DNA from: Hypericum androsaemum
Lineage: Eukaryota; Streptophyta; Magnoliopsida; Malpighiales; Hypericaceae
Reading direction: 5' to 3'
DNA length: 64,000 bases
Assembly (NCBI GenBank): GCA_963995505.1
Contig: OZ023198.1
Location: 6,906,558-6,970,557 of the forward strand
In this document: piece after piece, positions 54,880-64,000 of the stretch
Layout of the letters: each line of letters starts with the position of its first letter
How positions within the stretch are numbered: position 1 is the stretch's first letter
The notes under the pieces: generated by a model
Seen by the model: only the letters and a program-made list of their open reading frames with translations
Told to the model about the DNA's origin: nothing
The model's database searches: none
Made by a program: the position numbers and the translations under genes

Positions 54880-55683
54880 TGATATGAATCTTCGCGGAAA
54901 AGACTCACAACTCGGACCGTTTGTTACTTTAGAATGGAACAGATCACAACTCACAAGAACTCACAAGAACTAAGGCACGAAATTGAACCTTAACCCGCTG
55001 CAAGAGCTTCTGAACCTTGACCTAAGGTCGTATCACGCCACGAGCGGGGATGGATGATCCGCTTGATAAGTGAAAGATAAATTCTAGCCAAGACGACTCA
55101 CCAGCCTAAGCAAGAACAAACGAGTATCAAAACTCTCAATTAGCCAATGCTAAGCAATTTCCGAATTGTTGTGAGTTTATTGAAGGGGGACGCCTCTTTA
55201 TATAGGCTCCATATGTCTTACAACTTTCCTAAACGAAACTAACTCCAACTAAGGAGTTTAAGGCTGGCCAAAACTCTCTTTCCTATTCTAAGAGATTCTG
55301 GCCGAACTTATTCATCTAAATAAGGAAAAATATAAGCAAATAATATCTAATAGAATAACTACTAGCTGCACGTCCAAAACAAGTAGATGCACGGCCTAAA
55401 TAGGCTGATTCTTCTTGATTCTCCATGTGCGCATGCATCTAGAAGCTTACGTGCATGTCAAGCCTCCCATTCAGCTTCCAAAACGTGCATGGGCCTCCCT
55501 TGGGCTTCTTGGACGTCCTTGGTCCTCCACGCACTTGATTGAGCCCAAACTTCTTCCATTAATCCATTGAAGTCAGATTGCAACTTCCTAGCTCGTGCTC
55601 TTGTCATTGGCCCAACCGGAACTTGAACTTGCTTCGAGTCTACAAGCTTGATAGTAGGTGCGTCCTTAGGCTTGCTCACATCA
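54880..55683 (-). repeat. R1-9 3' LTR (804 bp)
   Basis: TGATATGAATCTTCGCGG to GCTCACATCA on the + strand. Confidence 0.93.
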
Positions 55684-56386
55684 TTCCCCTCCTCTTGAAA
55701 AGGATTTGTCCTCAAATCATCACCTACATCAAACGGACTCAAGTCAGCCACGTTAAACGAAGCACTTACACTATACTCACCTGGAAGGTCTAGCTTGTAG
55801 GCATTATCATTAATGCGTTCTAGCACTTGGAATGGACCATCTCCCCGTGGTAGCAACTTTGAACGTCTTTGAACAGGAAAACGCTCCTTCCTCATATGTA
55901 GCCAAACCCAATCTCCCGGCTCAAAGACAACCTTGTGCCTTCCTTTGTTTGCTTGCCTCGCATAGTGCTCCGTGCGCTTCTCGATGTTCATTCTAGCTTT
56001 CTCATGTAACTGCTTGACAAATTCAGCTTTCTTCTTGCCATCTAAGTTAACATGCTCACTCGAAGGTAGAGGTGATAAATCCAATGGAGTCAAAGGATTA
56101 AATCCATAAACAAGCTCAAATGGTGAGAATTGAGTAGCAGAATGAACAGAACGATTATAAGCAAACTCAACATGAGGCAAACAGTCTTCCCAAGTCTTAA
56201 TGTTATGCTTAATGAGTGCTCTCAAAAGTGTAGACAAAGTCCTATTTACTACTTCAGTTTGACCATCAGTTTGAGGATGACAAGTAGTAGAAAACAACAA
56301 CTTAGTACCTAACTTGCACCACAAGGTCTTCCAAAAGTAACTTAGGAACTTAGCATCTCTATCAGAGATAATTGTCCTAGGCATGC
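55458..56386 (-). pseudogene. R1-9 integrase C-terminal half and LTR-encoded tail
   Basis: Minus-strand frame from the [13 protein letters not shown] segment (second catalytic Asp) through the Glu, GPF module and tail to the stop in the LTR. It is cut on its N-terminal side by R3-1; an apparent upstream extension of the frame is R3-1 sequence. It continues at 57186. Confidence 0.9.
55684..55696 (-). promoter_or_regulatory. R1-9 polypurine tract
   Basis: Reverse complement AAGAGGAGGGGAA next to the 3' LTR. Confidence 0.75.
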
Positions 56387-57180
56387 TGATACGAACCCCG
56401 CCAACGATGCGACGAGACCCGGCCACAAAGCGTGAAATCCCAGATCGTTCTAGATCAGTTCGTGATGGAGATCTCGACCCGATGCTCACAACCAAACAAG
56501 AACCTTGGTATTAAGACCGTGAGCCGCTGCTTGAGTTGAAACAAAGAACCTTGATATGTCGATGACGCCACAAACGGTGATGAAGATCCGCTTGATAAGT
56601 CGATGGTGAACTCGACGGAATCCCTCCGTTGTGTTCGAATTGTTCCGAAGAACCAAAAGAGAGCAAAGCCCACGTTTTTCAATCAATAATGGTCTCCTTT
56701 TCTCATTGCATAAGCCTCTATAAATAGGCTCAATATTACAAAGAGATTCCAAATCAAACAACTCCTAAAAATCTGGCTGGAAAGGGAAACTAAAAAGGAA
56801 ACAAATCTCAGCCTTTTAGGAAGGCTAAAAACGTGACAAACAAGCTAAATAAGCCAAGAGTTGTTGGAATATAACTTCCTAATCAAAACTAATGGCTGAA
56901 ATAAACTTCCTAAATAGAATGCCCAAATCAGAGAGAATGAATCTTCAAGATCTTTGCTGCTGAAAGGACCTTCTAGAACTTGTATTTAAGGTCATAAACT
57001 CAGCTGAATTTCGTGGCTCTTGGTCCATGGACTTTAATAAATTTGCTTGAGCCCAACTCTCCACAGTATGCTTGGAAATCAGCCCACAAAGTTGTGACTT
57101 GAAGTGCTTTGTGTGTGCTCTCTCACTTGGTTAGATTGGCACTTGAAATCATCATATGAGTGCTTCCCATATTCATATCA
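56387..57180 (-). mobile_element. R3-1: solo LTR of a third family (794 bp)
   Basis: Begins TGATACGAACCCCG and ends TTCATATCA, flanked by CATGC on both sides (56382-56386, 57181-57185); removing it restores R1-9 integrase exactly. No PBS or polypurine tract lies next to it and no protein is encoded, so it is a single LTR. Orientation is inferred from a minus-strand TATTTATAG at 56718-56726 and a U5-like block (CTTATCAAGCGGATC, then GTGGCGTCA) that resembles the R1 LTR. It is otherwise unlike R1 and R2. Confidence 0.88.
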
Positions 57181-57185
57181 CATGC

Positions 57186-60100
57186 CATGCAACCTAACAA
57201 CCTCTCTAAAGAACAAATCAGCAATGTTTGAAGCATCATCAGTTTTATGACATGGAATGAAATGTGCCATCTTAGAAAACCTATCCACTACCACAAAAAT
57301 TGAATCTCTTCCACGCTTAGTCCTAGGTAGGCCTAACACAAAATCCATAGAGATATCAATCCAGGGCTCACTAGGTATAGGTAGTGGGGTGTACAAACCA
57401 TGGGGTTTTACCTTTGACTTGGCTTGCTTGCAAGTGATGCAACGACCACAAACTCTCTCAACGTCTCTCTTCATGTGTGGCCAAAAGAAATGATCTTGTA
57501 GCATTGCCAAGGTCTTTGCAATTCCAAAATGCCCCATTAAGCCACCTCCATGTGCCTCCTGAATTAGTAATTCTCGCATCGAACAATTAGGCACACAAAG
57601 TTTGTTTTCACGAAATAGGTAACCTTCATTACGAAAGAACTTACCAAATGCACTTCTTTCAGTTGATCTAAACAACTCGCCAAAATCAACATCATCAACA
57701 TACATCTCCTTAATGTGTTCAAAGCCAAGTAGTTTAGCATCAAGAGTTGAGATCAAGGCGTACCTTCGTGATAGTGCATCAGCCACTACATTTTCCTTAC
57801 CTTGCTTGTAGCGAATGACATAAGGAAATGTCTCAATGAATTCCACCCATCGTGCATGCCTCTTGTTCAGCTTGTGTTGCCCCTTTAAGTGCTTAAGTGA
57901 CTCATGATCAGTGTGAATCACAAACTCCTTTGGCCACAAATAATGCTGCCATGTCTCCAATGCTCGAACTAGTGCGTACAACTCCTTGTCATAGGTCGGG
58001 TAATTCAAGGTTGCACCACTTAGTTTCTCACTAAATTATGCAATGGGTCTTCCTTCTTGCATAAGGACAGCTCCAATTCCTACACCAGAAGCATCACACT
58101 TTATTTCAAAAGTCTTAGAGAAATTAGGTAAAGCTAACAAGGGTGCATTAGTCAACTTCCCTTTCAGTAGTTGGAAAGCCTTCTCTTGAGCTTCTCCCCA
58201 AGTAAAGCCCACGTTCTTCTTGATGACTTCAGTTATGGGTGCGGCTATGCTACTAAAGTCCTTCACAAATCTCCTATAAAAACTAGCTAGTCCATGAAAG
58301 CTCCTAACATTAGCAACACTTGTAGGGCTTGGCCATTCACGGATAGCTCGGATCTTTTCTTCATCAACCTGTATTCCGTTAGCTCCAATAACAAAACCCA
58401 AGAATACAAGCTTATCCGTACAAAAGGTGCACTTCTTCAAGTTAGCAAACAATTGTTCTTCTCTAAGTGCATCTAAGACAGATTTCAAATGTTCTAGATG
58501 ATCCCCCGTGCTCTTGCTATAGATGAGTATATCATCAAAGTAAACAACTACAAATTTACCAATGAATGGACGTAGAACATGATTCATGAGTCGCATAAAC
58601 GTGCTAGGTGCGTTGGACAAACCAAATGGCATGACCATCCACTCATACAACCCATACTTAGTTTTAAAAGCAGTCTTCCACTCATCTCCTTCTTTCATCC
58701 TAATTTGATGATAACCACTCTTCAAATCAATCTTAGAAAACATGCAAGAACCATGCAACTCATCTAACATGTCATCTAAACGAGGGATAGGGTGACGATA
58801 TTTTACCGTTATGTTGTTGACTGCTCGGCAATCAACACACATTCTCCATGTTTTATCCTTCTTGGGCACAAGTAGGACTGGAACAGCACATGGACTCATG
58901 CTCTCTCTTACGTACCCTTTCTCCAACAGCTCGTTGACTTGCTTCTCAAGCTCCTTTGTCTCTTCAGGATTGCTTCTATATGCGGGACGGTTAGGTATGG
59001 TAGCTCCCGGGACAAAGTCTATTTGATGTTCAATCCCACGAATAGGTGGCAAACCAGGTGGTAGCTCGTCGGGAAAGACATCCTTGTAATCCTGCAAAAG
59101 AGACACAACCGTACTAGGTACATGTGGTTCAAGCTCGTTAGTGTTTAAAAGTGCCTCCCTATACCGAAGTAAGATCATAGGCTTCTTTGTAAAGCATGCT
59201 TGCTTAATATCACTTGTTCCCACATAGTAACTCTTTTTCCAACTTGTTCACGCTCTCTTTAATCATCACTTTCTTGTTGCAACAGTCGTTGATCTTCACA
59301 AACTTGTGATGGTGACAAGGGTGCCAAGGTGATTACTCTCTTCTTAAGTATAAATGAGTATTTGTTGGTGTAGCCATCATGATGCACTTTCCTATCAAAC
59401 TGCCATGGCCTTCCTAACAATAGGTGACCAGCTTGCATTGGTACAACATCACACAACACTTCATCCTCGTAGTTGCCAATGCGGAATGTTACCAATACTT
59501 GCTTCATCACTCGTACTTCTCCACTATCATTCAGCCATTGTAGTTTGTAAGGCTTAGGGTGTTTTCCAGTGAGCAACCCCAACTTCTCCACCATAGTAGT
59601 GCTTGCGACATTAGCACAACTTCCTCCATCTATGATGACACTACACACCTTGTCTTTGACATAGCACCTTGTGTGAAAAATATTTTCTCTCTGAGCCACA
59701 TCATTTTCCTCTTTTACTTGTACATTCAATGCTCTTCTAGACACAAGAGTAAGCCTCTCAGCAGCTTGGTACTCTTCCTCGGATACTTCCTCCAAAGAAG
59801 GCATGCTTTCATGCTCCGAATCCTCTTCTTCAGTTTCAATCTCTCCACTTTCCTTGATCACCATTGCTTGCTTGTTAGGGCATTGACTTGAGATGTGCCC
59901 TCTTCCTTGACACTTAAAGCACTTGATGTCACGGTTCCTAGCTGGAGTGACTTCCACTTTCTTTTGAGAATTAGCTTGAGAACTCTCGGATCTATGCTCT
60001 ACTTTGGCTGCTTGTGGCTTGTCAAACTTCTTTTGGTAGTTTGTCTTCCAAGTAGAATTCGATGTAGCTTTTGTTCTCCCCTCTCCTCTCTTGAGTTGCT

Positions 60101-60911
60101 TCTCAATTTTCGTTGCCATATGCACCATGTCCTCCAACTCCACATAGTGTTGCAACTCAACTTTGTCTTGAATTTCAGGATTGAGTCCATTCAAGAACCT
60201 TGCCATTGTAACTTCTCTATCTTCATCTATATCAGCTCTTATCATGGCCATCTCCATCTGTTTGAAATACTCCTCCACACTCAAACTTCCTTGCCTCATT
60301 CCTTGTAACTTCTTATACAGCTCTCTATAGTAATGACTTGGAACAAATCTCTTCCTCATCACCACTTTCATGTCTTCCCAAGTAGCTATAGGGCGTTCTC
60401 TATTTCTCCTCCTGCTAGTCACTAGTTGATCCCACCAAGTTATAGCATAATCAGTGAATTCGGTGATGGCAAGTTTTACCTTCTTTTCTTCGGAGCTATT
60501 GTGGCAATCAAACAAGAACTCAATCTTCTTCTCCCACTCCAAGTACGCCTCCGGGTCAGAACGACCAGCAAAGGAAGGTATCTTCAGTTTGATACTCCCT
60601 ATGTTGTCGTCTCTCTTTGGCCTTGCCTCCCTAGGTGGACGGTTTGTTCTTGCTCTCCTAAGACTCCTTGTAGAGCCTATGCCTTCTTCAGATTCAGAAT
60701 CAGCTCCGCTCGATTCTCCAATAGGTACTCCTCTCCTACGCCTTTGGAGTTCGCCTCGCGTATGGGGGTTGTCACGAGAATTCTCCACGGCATCCACGCG
60801 TAGTTGCAAAGGCTCCATCTGAGCTTGCACCATCCGCTCGAGCTTCCCGGCCAAGGCATCCACTAATAACTTAAGGTCTATGTTTTCCATAGTTTGACCT
60901 TCATGCGACAT
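57186..60911 (-). pseudogene. R1-9 gag, protease, RT, RNase H, integrase N-half (broken)
   Basis: Starts [10 protein letters not shown] at 60911; Gag, CCHC knuckle and protease IIDGGS are intact. At the charged linker there is a TAA (59259-59261), and around 59243-59248 roughly 140 bp are missing compared with sister copies. RT then reads 59223-58036 with YFDD intact. A TAC-to-TAA change at 58036-58038 interrupts the IAYFSEKL strand of RNase H. 58008-57186 continues through RNase H and the integrase zinc site to LHGM, where R3-1 is inserted. Confidence 0.92.
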
Positions 60912-61518
60912 GTTTGCTGCAAGAAAAATTGGTTAGTAAAAAAATATGGCCTCACAAGCTCACTCCCTTACGTGTATACTCTCAATGTATGGTGCGCTCA
61001 AGTTCACTCGTGTTTGCACTCAAATATTTGGCTTTTCTCTCTAAGGTACTCGCACACTCTTGCCTTTTTCCTCTCGTGATACTTGTATGTTCTTACTAAG
61101 GCTAGAACGGCCTTGCTTGAGCTTCACGCTTTAACAAACAGAATGTTAAAGTTCCTCTTTGTCTTTCTTTTAGTCGTGCTCGTCCCCTTTCTTGATCAGC
61201 TGTTGCGCCTCCTTAGTTTGCTAGCTTCCCTCGGATTTGCTTCCTCTTTAGCTTGAGACTTCCAATTTAGCTTGCTTCCTCTTTAGCTTGCGGCTTCCTT
61301 TTTTCTTTTTCTTTTCTTTCCTTTTTTTTTTCTTTTCTTTTCTTTTTTTTTCTTTCTTTTCTTTTCTTTCTTTTCTTGCTTCACTCGTTTGTTTTCCTCT
61401 CTTTTCTCTCAAACAGCGAGGAGAGAAAACGAACCAACAAGAACAAAAAATAACAAGCAACAAAACGAACCAACAAGAACAAAAATAACAAGGATAATGA
61501 ACTAAAGTAACAAGCTAA
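60912..61518 (-). other. R1-9 untranslated leader
   Basis: About 607 bases without a gene: splice-acceptor-like motif upstream of the ATG, conserved stem-loop near 61129-61151, degenerate AAAGAGGAAGC repeats, and a purine tract on the minus strand (about 61297-61380). Confidence 0.76.
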
Positions 61519-61530
61519 GCTCTGATACCA
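61519..61530 (-). promoter_or_regulatory. R1-9 primer binding site
   Basis: GCTCTGATACCA on the + strand, two bases from the 5' LTR. Confidence 0.92.
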
Positions 61531-61532
61531 AC

Positions 61533-62336
61533 TGATATGAATCTTCGCGAAAAAGACTCACAACTCGGACCGTTTGTTACTTTAGAATGGAACAGATCAC
61601 AACTCACAAGAACTCACAAGAACTAAGGCACGAAATTGAACCTTAACCCGCTGCAAGAGCTTCTGAACCTTGACCTAAGGTCGTATCACGCCACGAGCGG
61701 GGATGGATGATCCGCTTGATAAGTGAAAGATAAATTCTAGCCAAGACGACTCACCAGCCTAAGCAAGAACAAACGAGTATCAAAACTCTCAATTAGCCAA
61801 TGCTAAGCAATTTCCGAATTGTTGTGAGTTTATTGAAGGGGGACGCCTCTTTATATAGGCTCCATATGTCTTACAACTTTCCTAAACGAAACTAACTCCA
61901 ACTAAGGAGTTTAAGGCTGGCCAAAACTCTCTTTCCTATTCTAAGAGATTCTGGCCGAACTTATTCATCTAAATAAGGAAAAATATAAGCAAATAATATC
62001 TAATAGAATAACTACTAGCTGCACGTCCAAAACAAGTAGATGCACGGCCTAAGTAGGCTGATTCTTCTTGATTCTCCATGTGCGCATGCATCTAGAAGCT
62101 TACGTGCATGTCAAGCCTCCCATTCAGCTTCCAAAACGTGCATGGGCCTCCCTTGGGCTTCTTGGACGTCCTTGGTCCTCCACGCACTTGATTGAGCCCA
62201 AACTTCTTCCATTAATCCATTGAAGTCAGATTGCAACTTCCTAGCTCGTGCTCTTGTCATTGGCCCAACCGGAACTTGAACTTGCTTCGAGTCTACAAGC
62301 TTGATAGTAGGTGCGTCCTTAGGCTTGCTCACATCA
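61533..62336 (-). repeat. R1-9 5' LTR (804 bp)
   Basis: Partner of 54880-55683; followed by CTTGC and R2-2 integrase. Confidence 0.93.
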
Positions 62337-62341
62337 CTTGC

Positions 62342-63362
62342 TGCCTTGCAAGAAAGATTTTATTGGCCACGGATGGGTAGAGAAGTGGCAAAGTTCGTCA
62401 AGCATTGCCGTGTGTGTCAAGAAACCAAGGGCACGGTCAATAACACAGGGCTGTACACTCCGTTGCCAGTCCCAAATGCAATATGGGAGGATTTGAGCAT
62501 GGACTTTGTTTTGGGCTTACCCCGCACTCCAAGAGGAGCGGATTCTATTTTTGTCATTGTGGACAGGTTGTCAAAGATGGCACACTTCGTGCCTTGTAAG
62601 AAAACGAATGATGCATCCGCGGTGGCAAGATACTTCTTTAAGGAGGTGGTGCGCTTGCATGGAGTGCCGAAAACCATTGTCTCAGATCGTGACACCAAGT
62701 TCCTTGCTAGTTTTTGGAGGACCTTGTGGAGGATGTTCGATGCAACCCTCCAATTCAGCACAACCGCGCACCCTCAGACCGATGGCCAGACCGAATCTAC
62801 AAACCGCACACTTGGCAACCTCTTGCGGAGTTTATGTCATGAACGGCAAAGGCAGTGGGATCTTGTACTTCCTATTGCTGAGTTCGCTTACAATGGGGCT
62901 GTCCATAGATCTACTGGCCAGTCTCCATTCTCTTTGGTTTACACGAAGGTGCCTAATCATTTGGTTGATGTGTCCGTAGTGCCAAGGCCTCTTCGTGCCA
63001 ACCCCGCTGCTGTGACCTATGCGGAACATGTCCAAAGTGTGCTTGATGCGGTCAAGAAGAGGCTGGATGCAACGTACTCCAAGGAGAAGGCGCGAGTGGA
63101 TGAGCATAGGCGTGCACAATTGTTCTTGCCGGGAGACAAGGTTATGGTGCATTTTCGCAAGGAACGCATGCCCGCGCACTTAGGAGGCAAGTTGCAAGCC
63201 CGGAAGTTTGGCCCTTACAAGGTGTTGAGGTGAGTCAATGACAATGCCTACGTGATTGATCTACCGGAAGACTTGGGAGTGTCGAAGACGTTCAACGTTG
63301 CGGATTTAACTCCGTACCATGATCCGCTTCCTATGCCGTCCAGGTTGGCTGCTCGGACCTAG
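62342..63362 (+). pseudogene. R2-2 integrase (one premature stop)
   Basis: Resumes R2-2 pol after R1-9. The zinc-site CRVC is at 62406-62417. Catalytic codons are Asp 62502-62504, Asp 62685-62687 and Glu 62793-62795 (60 and 35 residues apart, the DDx35E pattern). The GPY module follows. TGA at 63231-63233 replaces the CGA of R2-1 (CpG C-to-T), truncating the last 43 residues; the normal TAG is at 63360-63362. No chromodomain is seen. Confidence 0.92.
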
Positions 63363-63371
63363 CATGCTCTT

Positions 63372-63384
63372 AAGGAGGGGAGGA
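63372..63384 (+). promoter_or_regulatory. R2-2 polypurine tract
   Basis: AAGGAGGGGAGGA directly before the 3' LTR. Confidence 0.8.
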
Positions 63385-63835
63385 TGACGTAGGACGTCCT
63401 AGTTTCTCATCAATCCTCATCAAAGCTGTCTGAACTAGTGTTCATTACTTGTGTTTAATTTGCGAATGTAATAAGGCAAGCGAAAGTCATTATTAGGCGG
63501 TTAAAGTTGATGGAACGGCTGGCTGAAAGGTGAGAAGGTGCGTGGTTAATATTGCCTTAATGCCGCCTGAAATCACGCCCCTATTTGTACTCGCTTGGAA
63601 GGAAATAAACGGACAAACGAAGAGAGGATTTGAATCCAACAAAACTAACCGTGCTCTCCTATTTTGCATGGTTTTGCAAATGTATTGAAAGATTGGCCCT
63701 CTTATTGGCTGTTTCCTTCGGAAAACACACCTTTGCTTGATTCGGAAGGATCAAAGCCAAAGGATTAAATTGTTCGTTGCATGATTGGTCGTTCAATCCA
63801 ACTCGTTTATCACTTCCTTTCGTTGTGCTACGTCA
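63385..63835 (+). repeat. R2-2 3' LTR (451 bp)
   Basis: TGACGTAGGACGTCC to GCTACGTCA, followed by CGCAT. Confidence 0.93.
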
Positions 63836-63840
63836 CGCAT

Positions 63841-64000
63841 GTCCAAGATAAGCTTGAAATTCACGTGCGCATCCATCCAGGAGATTGCGTGCATCTCAAA
63901 CTTCCCATTTAGCTTCCAAAACGTGCATGGGCCTCCCTTGGACTTCTTGGACGTCCTTGGTCCTCCACGCACTTGCTTGAGCCCAAACTTCTTGCATTAG
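63841..64000 (-). repeat. R1-8 5' LTR, second part (truncated by window end)
   Basis: Continues the R1-8 LTR from GTCCAAGATAAGC after the CGCAT duplication. The window stops before the LTR terminus. Confidence 0.9.

Larger units (their letters stand above)
54880..62336 (-). mobile_element. R1-9: R1 element (804-bp LTR), split by solo LTR R3-1
   Basis: Minus-strand element with LTRs at 54880-55683 and 61533-62336 and target duplication CTTGC (54875-54879, 62337-62341) in R2-2 integrase. Two LTR differences by eye, yet its coding region already has a deletion, stops and the R3-1 insertion. Confidence 0.94.
50872..63835 (+). mobile_element. R2-2: Ty3/gypsy family R2 element, split by R1-9
   Basis: LTRs at 50872-51322 and 63385-63835 with target duplication CGCAT (50867-50871, 63836-63840) in the R1-8 5' LTR. 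Without R1-9 it is about 5.5 kb and gives the full R2 layout. About eight of 451 LTR positions differ by eye. Gag has a one-base frameshift and integrase one stop. Confidence 0.95.
44426..64000 (-). mobile_element. R1-8: R1 element (about 820-bp LTR), split by R2-2, runs off the window
   Basis: Minus-strand element. 3' LTR at 44426-45244, coding region to 49732, 5' LTR at 50334-50871 and again from 63841 to the window end. R2-2 lies between the two 5' LTR pieces (target duplication CGCAT). Roughly 120 bp of the 5' LTR and the second CCTAC flank should lie beyond 64000. LTR differences are about nine over the comparable 700 bp, so it is older than most other R1 copies here. Confidence 0.92.

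Noticed and set aside
54880..54973. Last 31 residues of the open R2-2 pol frame
   Set aside because: These are R1-9 LTR sequence read through the insertion site; R2-2 coding stops at 54879.
55458..56495. Apparent N-terminal extension of R1-9 integrase (about 36 aa)
   Set aside because: The extension is R3-1 LTR read-through; true R1-9 coding stops at 56386.
56486..56761. 91-aa and 75-aa minus-strand frames inside R3-1
   Set aside because: Lie within an LTR, no start context or domain seen; more likely chance frames.
1..64000. A host gene, defence locus or new enzymatic system between the elements
   Set aside because: After assigning the elements only about 600 bp remain, all spacer or minisatellite. 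I see no non-retrotransposon protein.

Overview
The window is plant nuclear DNA, probably from a eudicot, and consists almost entirely of LTR retrotransposons inserted into one another. Every recognisable protein is Ty3/gypsy-type Gag-Pol, and every primer binding site is the plant initiator-Met tRNA type (TGGTATCAGAGC). I found no host gene, tRNA, rRNA, CRISPR array or bacterial-type operon. Only about 60 bp (3897-3956) and a 10-bp tandem array (about 3957-4474) are not obviously retrotransposon.

Three families are present. R1 has LTRs of 804, 820 or 920 bp and elements of about 6.7-7.0 kb; its single gag-pro-pol frame runs into the 3' LTR. R2 has LTRs of 451-453 bp and elements of about 5.5 kb, with gag-pol stopping 22 nt before the 3' LTR. 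R3 is seen only as a 794-bp solo LTR. R1 and R2 integrases end in a GPY/F-like module without a recognisable chromodomain. The R1 tail encoded in the LTR resembles centromeric retrotransposons of the CRM clade, so a centromeric or pericentromeric origin is an inference worth testing.

Layout: 1-3896 is the 3' part of an old, broken R1 copy (R1-1, +). 3957-4474 is a 10-bp minisatellite. 4476-11502 is R1-2 (+), with an uninterrupted 1595-aa gag-pol and LTRs that look identical. 11503-12380 and 40946-44425 are the two arms of an old R1 copy (R1-3, +). R1-3 is split by R1-4 (-, 12381-40940, target duplication GCTAA). R1-4 is split by R2-1 (+, 15904-37628, GCTTC). R2-1 holds R1-5 (+, 17020-23828, TGCCG), the truncated R1-6 (-, 25349-29568) and R1-7 (+, 29893-36644, AGTGG). 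The 3' LTR of R1-3 is split by R1-8 (-, 44426 to beyond the window). The 5' LTR of R1-8 is split by R2-2 (+, 50872-63835, CGCAT). R2-2 is split by R1-9 (-, 54880-62336, CTTGC), and R1-9 by the solo LTR R3-1 (-, 56387-57180, CATGC). The right side is therefore a five-layer nest.

An intact copy would work as a unit: the LTR promoter (TATATAAA, then AATAAA) drives a genomic RNA, Met-tRNA primes at the PBS, a purine tract primes plus-strand synthesis, and Gag-Pol supplies capsid, protease, reverse transcriptase, RNase H and integrase. R1-2 is the only copy with no obvious coding lesion. R1-7 keeps an open frame but has lost 9 residues in RNase H. All other copies carry stops, frameshifts, deletions or insertions. 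LTR differences were counted by eye and are approximate.
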